The notes beneath the pieces are model-generated. The model had not been told where the DNA came from. It made no database searches and saw only the letters and a program-made list of their open reading frames with translations. Both the position numbers and the translations under genes were made by a program. Of a DNA stretch of 64,000 nucleotides, positions 1-11,208 are shown piece after piece. Source of the DNA: Lumbricus rubellus (Eukaryota; Annelida; Clitellata; Crassiclitellata; Lumbricidae). Location of the stretch: the NCBI GenBank assembly GCA_945859605.1, contig OX243827.1:24155872-24219871 (forward strand). The letters run 5' to 3'. Within the stretch, counting starts at the first letter, position 1. Every line of letters starts with the position of its first letter.

Positions 1-443
1 TGCAGACACAGAGGCAGTGACGTTATGCAAATGGATTAAAGAGAAAGAATGCGATCATAAATAAATAAACATTGAGTGGAAGAACTAAGACACATAATTA
101 TATCACACATACGTTATATATATTTTTATATATATTTATGTATACAGACACATTATGCAGTCAGATGGAAGGGCGTAGGCATTTTGATGGATAGATTGAT
201 TGATTGATCTATAGATAAATATATACTGAAAAATAAATAGATAAATTGATGGAAAAATATTCAGACTGAAAGATAAACTCAAACACTAAAATGCAAACGA
301 CATACAAGTTACAACCAACCAGACAAATAATAAAGCAAGCATACATAGACCGACACTTACACGGTCACATGAACACACGCACACATACACAGACACGGAC
401 ATTAAGAAGAACTATCTGTTCTTTTGACGACAGTTAGGAGGCA
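1..443. other. AT-rich intergenic DNA, nothing recognised
   Basis: AT-rich sequence with short TATA and GATT runs and some CACA-rich words. No coding frame, RNA gene or element end was seen before the target-site duplication at 444. Confidence 0.5.
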
Positions 444-451
444 ATTGCACG

Positions 452-786
452 CAGGGGCGGATCCAGGGGGCCAATCCGGCCATGGCCCCTCCATTGAAAA
501 CTGCCATGGGACGTGGCCCCCCATTTGGTCTGAAATTAGCAATACGAATATGGGTGTAATGGATATTGCCCCCCCCCCTATTCGGAAAATTGTATGGAAC
601 GTGGCCCCCCTATTCGGTTTTGAAGTTGAGGACTAAAAAAAAGGAAAGGTCATCAACTTTTTTGGTGGAGGAAATGGTATTATGGTACGATGTTCCCCGA
701 AAACTTTCGAATATTTTTTCTTTTTTCCCGTAAAAGATCTAAGATTATGGCCCCCCTCTCTTGAAACAGTTCTGGATCCGCCACTG
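452..786. mobile_element. hAT-type MITE (CAGGGGCGGATCC termini)
   Basis: The ends are inverted repeats: CAGGGGCGGATCCAG on the left and CTGGATCCGCCACTG on the right. The element is flanked by an exact 8-bp target duplication ATTGCACG (444-451 and 787-794), the length made by hAT transposases. It carries poly-G/poly-C tracts next to the termini and a GTCATCAACTTTTTT core shared with other elements in this window. It has no coding capacity, so it must have been moved by an enzyme encoded elsewhere. Confidence 0.85.
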
Positions 787-1249
787 ATTGCACGTGTCCT
801 GCGATTCAGTCAATCTGATTCCGATCGAGTTTCGGAGAAAGTCCGAAGCTTGCATTATAAACAAGATTCCTTCGAACGAGTACAACCTTATTTAGAGCTA
901 CACGATCTCAGCGACTGAACTGTTTAGGACTTTAGACCGATATCATTTATTCATCTGACTAGAGCTCGCTAATAGCTGCAGAGGTACTTGATAAAATATC
1001 CAATGCTGCACTGGAATTTGGCAGCGTGCGTGTGCAGCGTGCGCCAAATATATCAGAAACGATGGTACTCGCAGAGCGCCCTGCGATATCTTTAGAACTG
1101 TGTCCTCTTTGCTGTTTTCCTGTAGTGAATGTCATGGATGCCACTCATAGCTTTTTCCACCTAGATAGATCTAGGGGTTTTCGGTTTTGTTTCGGTTTCT
1201 ATCTTTTTGGTCAGGATCTAGCTGGGCATTGGGTCACTAAAGGTCAAAA

Positions 1250-1513
1250 CAGGGGTTATTTTAACGCGCAGCTGGACACAAAGTGGGTAGTTGGAAAAGA
1301 AATTTGTGCAGTTGAAAATAAGATTTTGTGCAGTAACTCATAGTGTTACAGTGAACGAAGGACTAAAAAAGGTCGTCGTTTTTTTTTTGGGGGGGGTGGC
1401 GGGAAAATTTCAAAATGGTAATATTTTCACGGGATTTCGACGATCAAACATTTGGTCCGGACGACTAAAAAATTCGTTTGTGCCGTTCAAAAAATTTCTT
1501 AGAATAACCCCTG
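1250..1513. mobile_element. hAT-type MITE (CAGGGGTTATT termini)
   Basis: Termini are CAGGGGTTATTTTAA and AGAATAACCCCTG. The 8-bp duplication GGTCAAAA is exact at 1242-1249 and 1514-1521. The interior holds a poly-T/poly-G tract and the GACTAAAAAAGGTCGTC module also found in the other MITEs. Non-coding. Confidence 0.85.
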
Positions 1514-1521
1514 GGTCAAAA

Positions 1522-1925
1522 TACCAGCGATCCAAGGATCCGCGGCCGAACCCTGGAACTACAGTGTAAGACAGAATGCCCACTGTCTGCAGGTGATTAT
1601 ACCAAGGATGTCTGGATAAATTGAATATAGGAGTCCTTGGTTATACCTTTCGCTCCGCAACCTGATACTCGTGGTGGGATGAAGCTCAGGGCGCTGACTG
1701 TCTCGATCTGTTTGTTTTCTGCTGCGTATACCGACTAGTCCAGGAAACAGTATCTGTCTATACCAACGGCTATCTTAGCTTGAGTTAAAAGAAAGATAGT
1801 CTGTCAACATCAGGTGCTGAAGATGTCACGCCTAAAGCCCTTTTGGTGAGCAATATCAACGAGTACAAATTCAAAACCACTCACTGATTAGGCCTAAGAT
1901 CCCGTCGCAATGCACTTATGTTTCA
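1522..1925. other. unclassified repeat-like intergenic DNA
   Basis: No gene was seen. The phrase ACCGACTAGTCCAGG with flanking text near 1731-1771 recurs near 2022-2082 just past the first (TAA)n array, so the array sits between two copies of the same short sequence. Confidence 0.4.
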
Positions 1926-1926
1926 T

Positions 1927-1928
1927 TA

Positions 1929-2022
<94 letters not shown>
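1927..2022. repeat. (TAA)n microsatellite
   Basis: About 95 bp of nearly pure trinucleotide repeat. The open frames over it (poly-Ile, poly-Tyr, poly-Asn) are repeat artefacts. Confidence 0.95.
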
Positions 2023-2023
<1 letters not shown>

Positions 2024-2167
2024 CCGACTAGTCCAGGGAACACCTCTGACACTGTATCTGTCTACACCAACGTAATATCTCCGGTTATTGTTTGGCACAC
2101 CTTTGATTATTAATAAAGATTATTGTTATATAAAAAAACAATAATAGTAATTTCGATTATATTTTTC

Positions 2168-2168
<1 letters not shown>

Positions 2169-2245
<77 letters not shown>

Positions 2246-2246
2246 G
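2169..2246. repeat. (AAT)n microsatellite
   Basis: Pure (AAT)n array followed by ACGACAATTTATATGTCGCC. Read on the minus strand this looks like a LINE/SINE 3' tail (..GCGC..ATATAAAT..) followed by its simple-repeat end. Confidence 0.9.
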
Positions 2247-2554
2247 ACAATTTATATGTCGCCATAACGCGATCATACCGCTACAAGGGCGACTCACAAA
2301 CGGCTAACGGCGGGGTAAGCCTTAGCAAACAGATAAGTTTTAAGCTTTGATTTAAAAGAGTCTATTGAGGCGGCCAATTCATTCCTTAATCAAACGGAGC
2401 GTGCAGTGATGGGAAAAATTTAAGCTTCAACTGGTGGGGTCCCCGGGCTGGAGCCCGTATAGCCCATGCTTAAATCCGACCCTGTTATGGTTAGCGAATA
2501 AATAAATAAAATAAAATAAATAAAACTCTTCACGCGTAGACTATAATTATTAAT

Positions 2555-2556
2555 GT

Positions 2557-2631
<75 letters not shown>

Positions 2632-2652
2632 TTAATAATAATAATAATAATT
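2555..2652. repeat. (AAT)n microsatellite
   Basis: A second (AAT)n array followed by TACGACGATTTATATGGCGC, closely resembling the text after the 2169 array. The two arrays therefore appear to be tails of two copies of the same minus-strand repeat. Confidence 0.9.
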
Positions 2653-3497
2653 ACGACGATTTATATGGCGCAGTAACACAGCTGCAAGGGTGCCTTACAA
2701 AGCAGCTGCTTACAAAGCCTGCTGAGGATGTCACGCTTAATGGACGAGTCGAACCTGTGTTCCGCACTTAGCAAGGCGATTTCTCTAACCAATCGACCGC
2801 TGTGTCTCGCAATGAAGACATAGTCTTAGGCTTACATGTAGGCTAGAGATCTTAGCACTGTATTAGTGTGAAACATATCCGCATCAGGAAGCAGCTCACG
2901 AACAGGTGCTTTACTAAATCTAAATCCTGTCCACTATTTTTACTCGTTCAGAAAATGGATCTGGCGAGTCTGATTCCGCAGCGCGGTGGCAAATTTATAG
3001 CATTGATGGTAACAGTGTCATGGATTAGAAGGGGTTTATACAGTGCTAAAAGTGTACCTTTCCAAAAGAAGTGCCAGGACGCTCCTTACATTTTCAGGTG
3101 TGCTGGCCAAATAAGTGGCAGGACGGCATAGAGATTTGAAAATAAGTGCCAGTACGCCATGCATCCATGACCGTCCTGCCACACTTTAAGCCCTGGGTTT
3201 ATGGGATAATGGTTAGCATTTTGGCACGAAGAGCTTACGGATGCAGGATCGATTTCCGTTTACCTCCATAAGGTCGGCTACCTTCTATTCTGTAGATGGC
3301 GTTGGTAAAATCATTTGGAGGTCATGATGGATACCATGCTGGATGCCGCAAGTTAAATTCGACTACTGTAATAACTTGTGATCATCCGTCATGCTATGAA
3401 TTATTGTAATCATTCTGAGTTGCGTCAGTTTGAAATTTAATGAAGAATTGAAGATCATTATTATTAGTAGTAGGCCTAGTAGTAGTATTAGGCCTAT
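2653..3497. other. dispersed-repeat DNA without a recognisable gene
   Basis: No supported coding frame. The phrase AAGTGCCAGGACG and near copies recur at about 3068-3180. A weak tRNA-like stretch near 3205-3260 (ATGGTTAGC, then GGATCGATTTCC) could be an old SINE head. Confidence 0.35.
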
Positions 3498-3498
3498 A

Positions 3499-3577
3499 CT
3501 GCCCTGAAAAGTCAAACACAGTAACTCCCTTACTATAAGAGTCATAGTTACTGTGTTTTGGCTTTTCACGGCAGTAG
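3499..3577. other. ~80-nt foldback (hairpin)
   Basis: The left arm at about 3499-3528 starts TACTGCCCTGAAAAG. The right arm at about 3547-3577 ends CTTTTCACGGCAGTA. They are reverse complements over about 30 bp with a few mismatches, separated by a ~17-nt loop. The size resembles a microRNA precursor but also a tiny MITE remnant. Confidence 0.5.
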
Positions 3578-4040
3578 CCATATAGTCCTTATACAGGAGC
3601 GGGAATTTGATTTGTATGTGCACTTGTTAGGGAATAGCCTATAGTATAGGTTGTCTTCATTATAAGCCATACACTGCGTAACCTGCATGCGGAGGTTTAT
3701 TTTCAGAATTTCAGTTTATCAACCAACTGAATATAAACAAATGTTTTCCGAGAGACTCTGTTTATTTTTGCAATGGTTACGTTTTCACTGCACGATGACA
3801 AATAACTATGATTCATAATGCCACATAAATCTCTCAGAGAGAAAACGAATATTGAGGGGTTATTTATCGACGTGCTACAGAGCTTTCAGTCGAGACCTTA
3901 CTGTATGGCGACATTTATGGACGAGTAATTCCAGGGATTATGCGTTCACTCTGCAGTAAGAGCTTTTCAATATAGCCACGCAGAACTCTCAACCCTCTTC
4001 TGTACACGAGGCTTTCGTTGACGTGTCCTTGTGCTTGTGC

Positions 4041-4310
4041 TTATCTGTATGTATTGCTAGATGTCTGGTCATGTGTAACTGTATAAACACGATCGTCTTT
4101 CTGTTGTATTGTATTTAAACATTTATAAAGCGCCTCTAGAAGGGTGAACCGTTCAGAGGCGCTCCCAGTGCGCAAGGCCCCGCGAGAAGAAACAAGTTTT
4201 GAGAAGAGACAAAGCAGAGGAGAGACTACCAGAAAGAAGTGTAGAGCGAACAGAAGGAGCAAGTGCATTCCAAAGAGAAGGACCAATTGAGACAAATGAT
4301 CGAGACTGAG
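4041..4310 (-). pseudogene. 3' end of a CR1/L2-like LINE, minus strand
   Basis: Read on the minus strand, a frame resembles the terminal part of CR1/L2-type reverse transcriptase ORFs: 'S-F-V-S-I-G-P-S-L-W-N-A-L' followed by a 'LLKT-F-F' block, matching the family pattern F-S-V-x-G-P-x-x-W-N-x-L-P. It ends in the shared tail GGGAGCGCCTCTGAA..TAGAGGCGCTTTATAAAT. Only the C-terminus and 3' UTR remain, typical of 5' truncation. Confidence 0.7.
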
Positions 4311-4402
4311 CCATAATGTTGCTATAATATAGCGTGTCTTTTGCTATCTATAGACTATTATAAGCTGTGCCTTCGAATCTAATGTGTGTTGCTAGTTGCA
4401 GT

Positions 4403-4465
4403 TTAACGACACTGTGTGGTAACAAAGACCATTAGCGACGCCCTCCTTCTTTATCCAGACTTGGC
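4403..4465 (-). repeat. fragment of a dispersed repeat (GGAGGGCG family)
   Basis: The text ACACTGTGTGGTAACAAAGACCATTAGCGACGCCCTCCT is a reverse-complement version of phrases near 16200-16340, 46150-46215 and 60185-60235. Class unknown; possibly an old SINE. Confidence 0.45.
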
Positions 4466-4859
4466 ATGGGCGCCCACATAAATTTTTTCAGGTGGGCAAA
4501 CTTTTCGATGATCAGAATTAAATGTTTTAGTAGCAAGAGTTTGAAAAATGCAAATCTAGAAATTAAGAACACGAGAGAAGGCCTATTTTTCAATGAGGCA
4601 AATTTTTCCGTTTCATTTTGTGTATCAGCTTTAATAAGTTTATGAAAAGTTTCAAACGCTTGCGGAAATGCGCAAAGAAAGACCACGGACTTTGCGACTT
4701 GGTCGTGTTTTCTATAACAGACAACAACAACAAAAACAACCGTGGCTCTCTCAAATTCTCAATGAGATCATGGATATGTATATAATTATAACATTCTGAA
4801 CTACTCCTACTCTAAACACAACAACAATAATAATTACAACCGTCATTTGGAATGATAAC

Positions 4860-4865
4860 TTTATT
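4860..4865 (-). promoter_or_regulatory. putative poly(A) signal AATAAA
   Basis: AATAAA on the minus strand, about 130 nt past the stop codon of the cysteine-rich exon at 4995-5309. It fits as the 3' end of that transcript. Confidence 0.4.
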
Positions 4866-4994
4866 CGCCACGCAGCAAATCGTCCGCGTGTACATCCCCA
4901 CCGATTTCTCTCGCGCACGGCGGCTCACACGAGCGACGGTCGAGTAGGCGCCGGGCGGCACCCTGCAGTCGGTCGGGGACGTCGGCATTTTCCG

Positions 4995-5309
4995 TTATGA
5001 GTAGCGAGGTTCACCGTAGACGGCGTCCCAACAGAATGCGAATACCCTCTCGTCGCATCGGCAGCACCAGGTCAACCCAATCGTGCTGCTCCAGTAGTCG
5101 CCGCAGATAGCACACACCTCGACAACATCGATGGGAATGGGTTGCGGAGGTTCCTTCGTGCAGTGCCATTGATCGTCCTTGCGGCAGTTACCCATGAGCG
5201 TCGTCATCCAGGGAAACGACTGGACCGCCATCTTGTGGTGATGCCCGGACGCGATGAGGAGGGCAACGAGTAGGTGCACGCGAAGCAAGGAAATCCGTAG
5301 CAGCGACAT
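4995..5309 (-). CDS. small secreted cysteine-rich protein, terminal exon
   Basis: This 104-residue frame starts MSLLRISLLRVHLLVALLIASG, a good signal peptide. The mature part has eight cysteines arranged NC-x6-WHC-x15-VCAIC-x11-WCCRC-x6-FC, suggesting four disulphides. On the minus strand the ATG directly follows a pyrimidine-rich stretch ending AACAG, a good 3' splice site, so an upstream non-coding or coding exon is likely. A stop and a minus-strand AATAAA follow. I do not recognise the family: the CxxC...CCxC...C spacing recalls small secreted or neuropeptide-precursor proteins of invertebrates, but that is only a resemblance. Exon GC content exceeds that of the flanks. Confidence 0.55.
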   Translation of the reverse strand: MSLLRISLLRVHLLVALLIASGHHHKMAVQSFPWMTTLMGNCRKDDQWHCTKEPPQPIPIDVVEVCAICGDYWSSTIGLTWCCRCDERVFAFCWDAVYGEPRYS

Positions 5310-5339
5310 CTGTTAATGAAGAAGACAAGAGAAAAAATG

Positions 5340-6005
5340 ATAATTGATTGATTGAATGATGCATTCCGTTTCTTTCTTTAGCTATAGGTTGTTGTACTTA
5401 TGAGGTTGATTGGCTGATTGATTGATGGATTGACTAGCTGATAGATTGATTGATTAGCTGATTGATCAGCTGATTGATGGGTTGACTGATTGATTGATTG
5501 ATGGATTGACTAGCTGATAGATTGATTGATTAGCTGATTGATCAGCTGATTGATGGGTTGACTGATTGATTGATGGATGGATTGACTAGCTGATTGATTG
5601 ATTTATTGACTGACTGCTTGATTGATTATCTGATTGATTGCCTGTTTGATTGATTGATTTATTGATGGATTGACTAGCTGATTGATTGATCAGCTGACTG
5701 ATAGCTAATTGATTGGCTGCTTGATTGATTAGCTGCTTGATTGATTAGCTGATTGATTGTCTGTTTGATTGATTGACTAATAAGCTGATTGATAGATTAG
5801 CTGATTGATTACCAGACTGATTTATCGACCGATTAATTGGTCGATTGACTACTTGGTTGATTGACTGACTGATTGATTGATTGACTGACTAACTGACTGA
5901 TTGATTGGTTGATGGATTGTCTGTTGATTGATTGACTGATTGATTGATTGATTGGTCTACTGACTGACTAACTGACTGATTGATTGATCGATTGAATTAT
6001 GGATT
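5340..6005. repeat. degenerate (TGAT)n minisatellite
   Basis: About 660 bp built on TGATTGAT with higher-order blocks such as TTGACTAGCTGATAG and TAGCTGATTGATCAGC repeated several times around 5425-5570. Confidence 0.9.
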
Positions 6006-6247
6006 GAATGATGCCTTGGTTAAACTTGCTTGAAGGTCAAATGACCATCTTTGAAATTTTACCCCAGCTTATTTTCAGCGACAGAAACCTGGTCACTAAC
6101 CTCATCTAACCTCACCGCCTCTGACTTCACCGCAGTGACCTCACCGAATATCTTTAACCTGACCTATAATACTCACATTCACTACAAACACCCCCCCCCC
6201 ACATTCACCAAAGACTTGTCATACAATTATGCCGAGTAAAATCCAAC

Positions 6248-6365
6248 GAGCGGTGCATGCAAGTCTCGACCCCGACCACCATGGACTACTCTTACGGACA
6301 ACCCGTTTGACTCAACGCAGAGCTCTTGGATAGGCTGGTGCCCCGCGCTTGGCTTACGAGTGGCG
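6248..6365 (-). repeat. dispersed repeat, paired with 22112-22232
   Basis: The minus strand contains GCCAAGCGCGGGGCACCAGC and GTCCGTAAGAGTAGTCC. Near-identical phrases in the same order occur at 22112-22232 on the plus strand. No coding potential; class unknown. Confidence 0.55.
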
Positions 6366-6421
6366 CTTTAGAATTTTGATATTACAAGTAGGCTATATAC
6401 AGTGTACACGGTCGCTATATT

Positions 6422-6654
6422 TGTTTGTATTTTTTTATGTGCACTTGTTATAGCGCCCCTTCAAACTCTCTCTCCTACTCAGAGGCGCTCCCGAATGCAG
6501 AGAGGACACTGCGTCGGAGTTTCACGCCGAAGCGCTGAGCAATTGCGAGTGAAGGACTTGCCCAAGGTCCCTACGCGGTGGCTTGATGGTGGATTCGAAC
6601 CTCGAACCTTCCGGCTCCATGGCAACGACGCCTCCACTACACCACCGCGCCCCA
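6422..6654 (-). mobile_element. tRNA-derived SINE, minus strand
   Basis: Full-length copy with pol III promoter boxes on the minus strand: A box TGGTGTAGTGG (6634-6644) and B box GGTTCGAATCC (6591-6601). The 3' part is the tail GGGAGCGCCTCTGAGTAG..GAAGGGGCGCTATAACAAGTGCACA, shared with the LINE ends of this window. Confidence 0.85.
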
Positions 6655-7140
6655 GTGTTGCCCCTGCGACCAGCAATCACAATCAGTCTCTCTTAGAAGC
6701 GCCGCCTAACAATTACAATCTAGAGAATAATAATAATAGTTTCCGAATGGTCCACTTCCACTTGAGTTAGGACTTAAGACGGACTTGTCGACACGGTCAT
6801 GTCCAAATGCATTACGCGACTCTCGCCTCTGATCCGCGAACCAGCCTCGGACCCTCTGAAATATGAATCGGAGCCGGCTCCGTAGCGCCCCAGAAGTCAA
6901 TGGATTCCGTTCGTTGAACGATTGACTTTGACGCCTTGTGGATACCGAAGCATACACGAGACGGACATTTGGGAGACGTTGGACTCATGCATTATGCTGA
7001 GTCATTGTTGACACGCGTGGGTATGTAGAACGGAAGATGTCCGTTCCGTTCAGCCAGAACGCGATTCGCGTTGTAGTATAGAGAGGAGAGTTATTTCGGT
7101 TTGACGAAGCGGTGTTCGTGTTGTCGTGATTGAGGTTCAA

Positions 7141-7500
7141 GATCCACAGTGGAGTAAGTGAGTGAGTGAGTGAGTGAGTGAGTGGGTGGGTGAGTGGGTA
7201 AGTGAGAGTATTAATGTGACAGTGTAGTGCGAGAGTGGGCGGGTGGGTGGGAATGAGTGAGTGAATGACTGAATGAATGAGTGTGTGGGTGGACGGGTGA
7301 GTTTGTGAGTAAGTGAGAGTATTAATGAGTTTGTGAGTGCGAGAGTGGGCGGGTGGGTGGGGGATGAGCGAGTGAGTGAATGCGTGAACAAGTTGAATGG
7401 GTGAGTGTAGAGTGAGTGAGTGTGTGGGTGGGTTAGTGGGTGAGTGAATGAGTGAATGAGTGAGTGAATGAGTGAGTGAGTGTGAGACAGTGAGCGAAAG
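7141..7500. repeat. (GAGT)n degenerate microsatellite
   Basis: About 360 bp of GTGA/GAGT repeats with internally duplicated blocks (GTGCGAGAGTGGGCGGGTGG occurs twice). Open frames here (Ser/Thr/His-rich) are artefacts. Confidence 0.9.
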
Positions 7501-7874
7501 AATGACGGAGTACATGAACGAATGCGGCAAATAACGATATTAAAAAATACTAATAGACGGGTGAGTATGTTGTAGGCCTAAATGTAGATCGGCGGATGGA
7601 TGTATGAAATGGGCGAGAGAAGAAGAAAAAAGGAATGTGGGAAGGATGGAAGGTAGGAAGACAAAGAGAGCTGCCTACAAAAGCAAAAGTATAAGATCCT
7701 TGACCATGTTCCTTTCTCAATCAATTTATTTGGAGGACATCGATTCACAACAATACATGTATATTCTGCTCGATATATAAATATATAAAATTATTTTCAA
7801 CTTTATACATAGACATAAATACATGAATATACATGTATGTGTGCAAATATGCATATTATTTGAAAATACATGTT

Positions 7875-8077
7875 TGTCGGTCTGTTTGTTTCTGTCTCTT
7901 CTGTCTGTTTGTATGTGTCTCTGTCTGTTCTACGTCTGTCTCTATCTGTCTCTTTATCTGTTTTTGTCTCTGTTTCTGTCCCACTGTCTCTCTGTATATC
8001 TGTCTCTCTGACTCTCAGTCTGTATCTTCTTCTCGCTCCCCCTATTTCCCTCACGCGCACAAAAAACACACACACAC

Positions 8078-8124
<47 letters not shown>

Positions 8125-8145
8125 AACACACACACAGTCAGTATC
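7875..8145. repeat. CTGT-rich tract followed by (CA)n
   Basis: Degenerate TCTG/CTGT repeats to about 8025, then a (CA)n run at about 8056-8140. Confidence 0.85.
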
Positions 8146-8649
8146 CTTGCATTCTGCTCGTTCGTTAATGTCACTTCAGTCTTTCCCTTTTCATCGTCAA
8201 CCGACGTTCGAATCGCGCTACAGTCAGAGATAAAATAACATCAACAAGAAAACTTACATTAAATATACCATCGGTATACATGTATATGCCACATAGGTGC
8301 AATCACGTCCTAAAAGTTGGGGGGACCATAATGAATCACGTCCTAAAAGTTGGAAAGGACCATAATAATAAAGTTAGGGGACCACTCAAAAGTTGGGGGG
8401 ACGCGTCCCGTGGGTTCCATAGGGTGGTTGCGCCTATGATATGCCATGCACACCGGAAACCTCACGCACAGAGCAGCTTGCAATGGGACGTGCAGCCAAA
8501 TGAAGCGCAATCCGAACTTCCACAACATTTTCTCCAGTATAATAATCTACGAGAGTCCTTGCAAGGATCGCGGAGAAAAATTTGATTCCAACAACAAATC
8601 CGATAATCACTGGACGTTCCTTGACATGCGATGTCGCCTTACGTATACC

Positions 8650-8650
8650 T

Positions 8651-8691
<41 letters not shown>
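8650..8691. repeat. (TA)n microsatellite
   Basis: Pure TA run abutting the left end of the mariner-like element. Its TA dinucleotides would be natural integration targets. Confidence 0.9.
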
Positions 8692-8692
<1 letters not shown>

Positions 8693-8695
<3 letters not shown>

Positions 8696-9267
8696 TGTGC
8701 CCCATAAAAAACACACCAAAAAACTTTTCAAAAATCTTCTATAAAACTAAGCCAATTGTAATAAAAGTTTGTACGTTGTTTCTCAAATAATTTTGACACA
8801 AAATATTTTACATTTTTCTTACTCACAGAAGTGGTTGCTGTTGGAGGCAGTGACGCAGACTAGGCGTGTTTGGAAACATTTAAACAGAGATATTTAGTCA
8901 AGCGACTTATTCATTCACCAGCACATCGCGCAAAGGACACCATTGTAACTCTGGCCAGCAAACTCACCAGACCTCAATCCCGTTGACTACAGAATTTGGG
9001 GTATAATACAGGAACGCGTCTACCAGACAGCAATACGGGGCATCAACGAGTTGAAGGAGCGCCTCATCGTTGTGTGGTCACAGTTGAAGCGGAGTGTCAT
9101 TGACAAAGCTATTGAACAGTGGCGGTCAAGGCTGAGAGCCTGCGTTCAAGCGAAGGGACATCACTTCGAACATCTTCTTAAATGGAACATTACTTTTTCT
9201 TATTTAACATTAGACTTATATGCGTTTCATGACAAAGTTTGTGGTGTGTTTTTTATGGGGCACAGTG
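8693..9267 (+). mobile_element. internally deleted mariner-like element
   Basis: Inverted termini CACTGTGCCCCATAAAAAAC (left) and GTTTTTTATGGGGCACAGTG (right), followed by TA. From 8952 the plus strand encodes WPANSPDLNPVDYRIWG, containing the third catalytic Asp of a DDD-type mariner transposase, and continues through LKERLIVVWSQL to HFEHLL. The N-terminal DNA-binding domain and the first two catalytic acidic residues are absent, so the copy is dead. Confidence 0.85.
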
Positions 9268-9689
9268 TATATTATATAATGTATGTATATTGTACAATGT
9301 ACATGTATATACATAATACAATATATACAATGAATATACATGTACATATATCTACATATATATGTGTATATGCATAATATACATTTATATACATTATGTG
9401 CATATATATATATATATATTATATGCATATAGGCCTATGTATGTATTCATAATTGTGCAGCTGGCGCATCTTTGCTGCTGCAGTCAGAGTAAATCCGTTG
9501 GTTGTAACAGTACTGTAATCGTTATTTATAACTTCTATTGCGCCGTGGTTTAAGACACGACGCGTCAACACATGATCCGCCGAAATCAGGTCGTAATCAG
9601 GTCGACGCCCTGAAGATCAGAGTCTACGTTGGATTTAAGTAATTTGAGGAAGATAGTAAGTCTTAACTTAAGAGCGAATTGACTTAAGC

Positions 9690-10175
9690 CGCTGCGAATG
9701 CAGATCGGGGGACAGATACTAACAGGGAGAGACACTGTGTAGGCCTAATACAGACAGGGCGAGATACTGAGTGAGACGGAGAGATAAAGAGAGAGACACC
9801 GAGTGGGACAGACAGATACAGGGAGAGATATTGAGTAGAACACACAGATACAGGAAGAGCTACTGAGTAGTACATACAGATGCAGGATGAGATATTGAGT
9901 GGGACAGACAGCTACAGGGAGAGATATTGAGTAGGAGAGACATATACAGGGAGAGATATTGAGTAGGACAGACAGATACAGGGAGAGATATTGAGTAGGA
10001 GAGACATATACAAGGAGAGATATTGAGTAGTACATACAGATACAAGGAGATATATTGAGTGGGACAGGCAGATACAGGGAGATATATTGAGCAGGACAGA
10101 CAGATGCAGGAAAAGCTATTGAGTAGAACAGACAGATACAGGGAGAGATACTGAGTAGAACAGACATAATTATGA
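9690..10175. repeat. ~30-bp minisatellite
   Basis: About 16 imperfect copies of a unit built from GACAGATACAGGGAGAGA and TATTGAGTAG. Confidence 0.9.
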
Positions 10176-10261
10176 GTAGAGAGACACTGAGAAAAATGAA
10201 TAGATGAACACTTCATTTTAGCACACGTTTACAACGTCACAAAAAATCGTTCTCCATGCTA

Positions 10262-10705
10262 AAAAAACCAATCACATGTTGCAATAGGCCTATCACATGT
10301 TGCAAAAAAACCAATCACATGTTGCAATAGGCCTATCACATGTTGCAAAAAATCAATCACATGTTGCAGTAGGCCTATCACATGTTGCAATAGGCCTATC
10401 ACATGTTGCAAAAAACAATCACATGTTGCAGTAGGCCTACCACATGTTGCAAAAAACCAATCACATGTTGCAGTAGGTTTATCACATGTTGCAAAAACCA
10501 ATCACATGCTGCAGTAGGCCTATCACATGTTGCAAAAAAGCAATCACATGTTGCAATAGGCCTATCACAAGTTGCAAAAAACCAATCACATGCTGCAGTA
10601 GGCCTATCACATGTTGCAAAAAACCAATCACATGTTGCAATAGGCCTATCACATGTTGCAAAAAACCAAGCACATGTTGCAGTAGGCCTATATCACATGT
10701 GACGC
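10262..10705. repeat. ~41-bp minisatellite with TAGGCCTA
   Basis: Around ten copies of a dimeric unit. Each half is ATCACATGTTGCA, joined alternately by TAGGCCT and an A-rich linker. It contributes many of the TAGGCCTA palindromes in the window. Confidence 0.9.
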
Positions 10706-10975
10706 GTGTGAAAATTTCATTTAATATCATTTAGGCCTAGTAACAGTTATTACAAATTTTAATTGCTCTCTTAATATCTCTTCTCTCATTACACACCTTC
10801 AAGAAGGTTTTCAACCTAATTATAAGTAACCCAAACACACAACATCTGTTGAGTGCAGTTGTGCCATTGCTATCAGAAAGCTGTTTGGCAAGATAATTAT
10901 AAGCTTACCTTGGAACAATGGAAACTACGGAAGATTCAAACATTGAAGTCCAACTGATCTTCATAAAACTGTCCC

Positions 10976-11168
10976 AGCCGTCCATCCGTCCGTACGTCCG
11001 TCCATCCGTCCGTACGTCCACCCATCCGTACATCCGTCCGACCGTACATCCATCCGTACATCCGTCCATCTGTCCGTACGTCCACCCATCCGTACATCCG
11101 TCCGTCCGTCCGTACATCCGTCCGCCCGTCCGTGCGTCCACCATCCGTACATCCGTCCATCCGTCTAC
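10976..11168. repeat. (CCGT/CCAT)n minisatellite
   Basis: Degenerate tetranucleotide array of CATCCGTCCGTACGTC blocks ending about 40 bp before a SINE. Confidence 0.9.
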
Positions 11169-11208
11169 GCTGACTGTGCTAGCGACCTCGGCTGCTACTA
11201 GTGCACCG

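Noticed and set aside
6985..7530. 181-codon Ser/Thr/His/Leu repeat protein
   Set aside because: Encoded entirely by a (GAGT)n repeat with frame changes; no independent support.
10262..10705. CRISPR-like regular repeats
   Set aside because: No unique spacers: the intervening sequences are themselves repeated, and the host is an animal.
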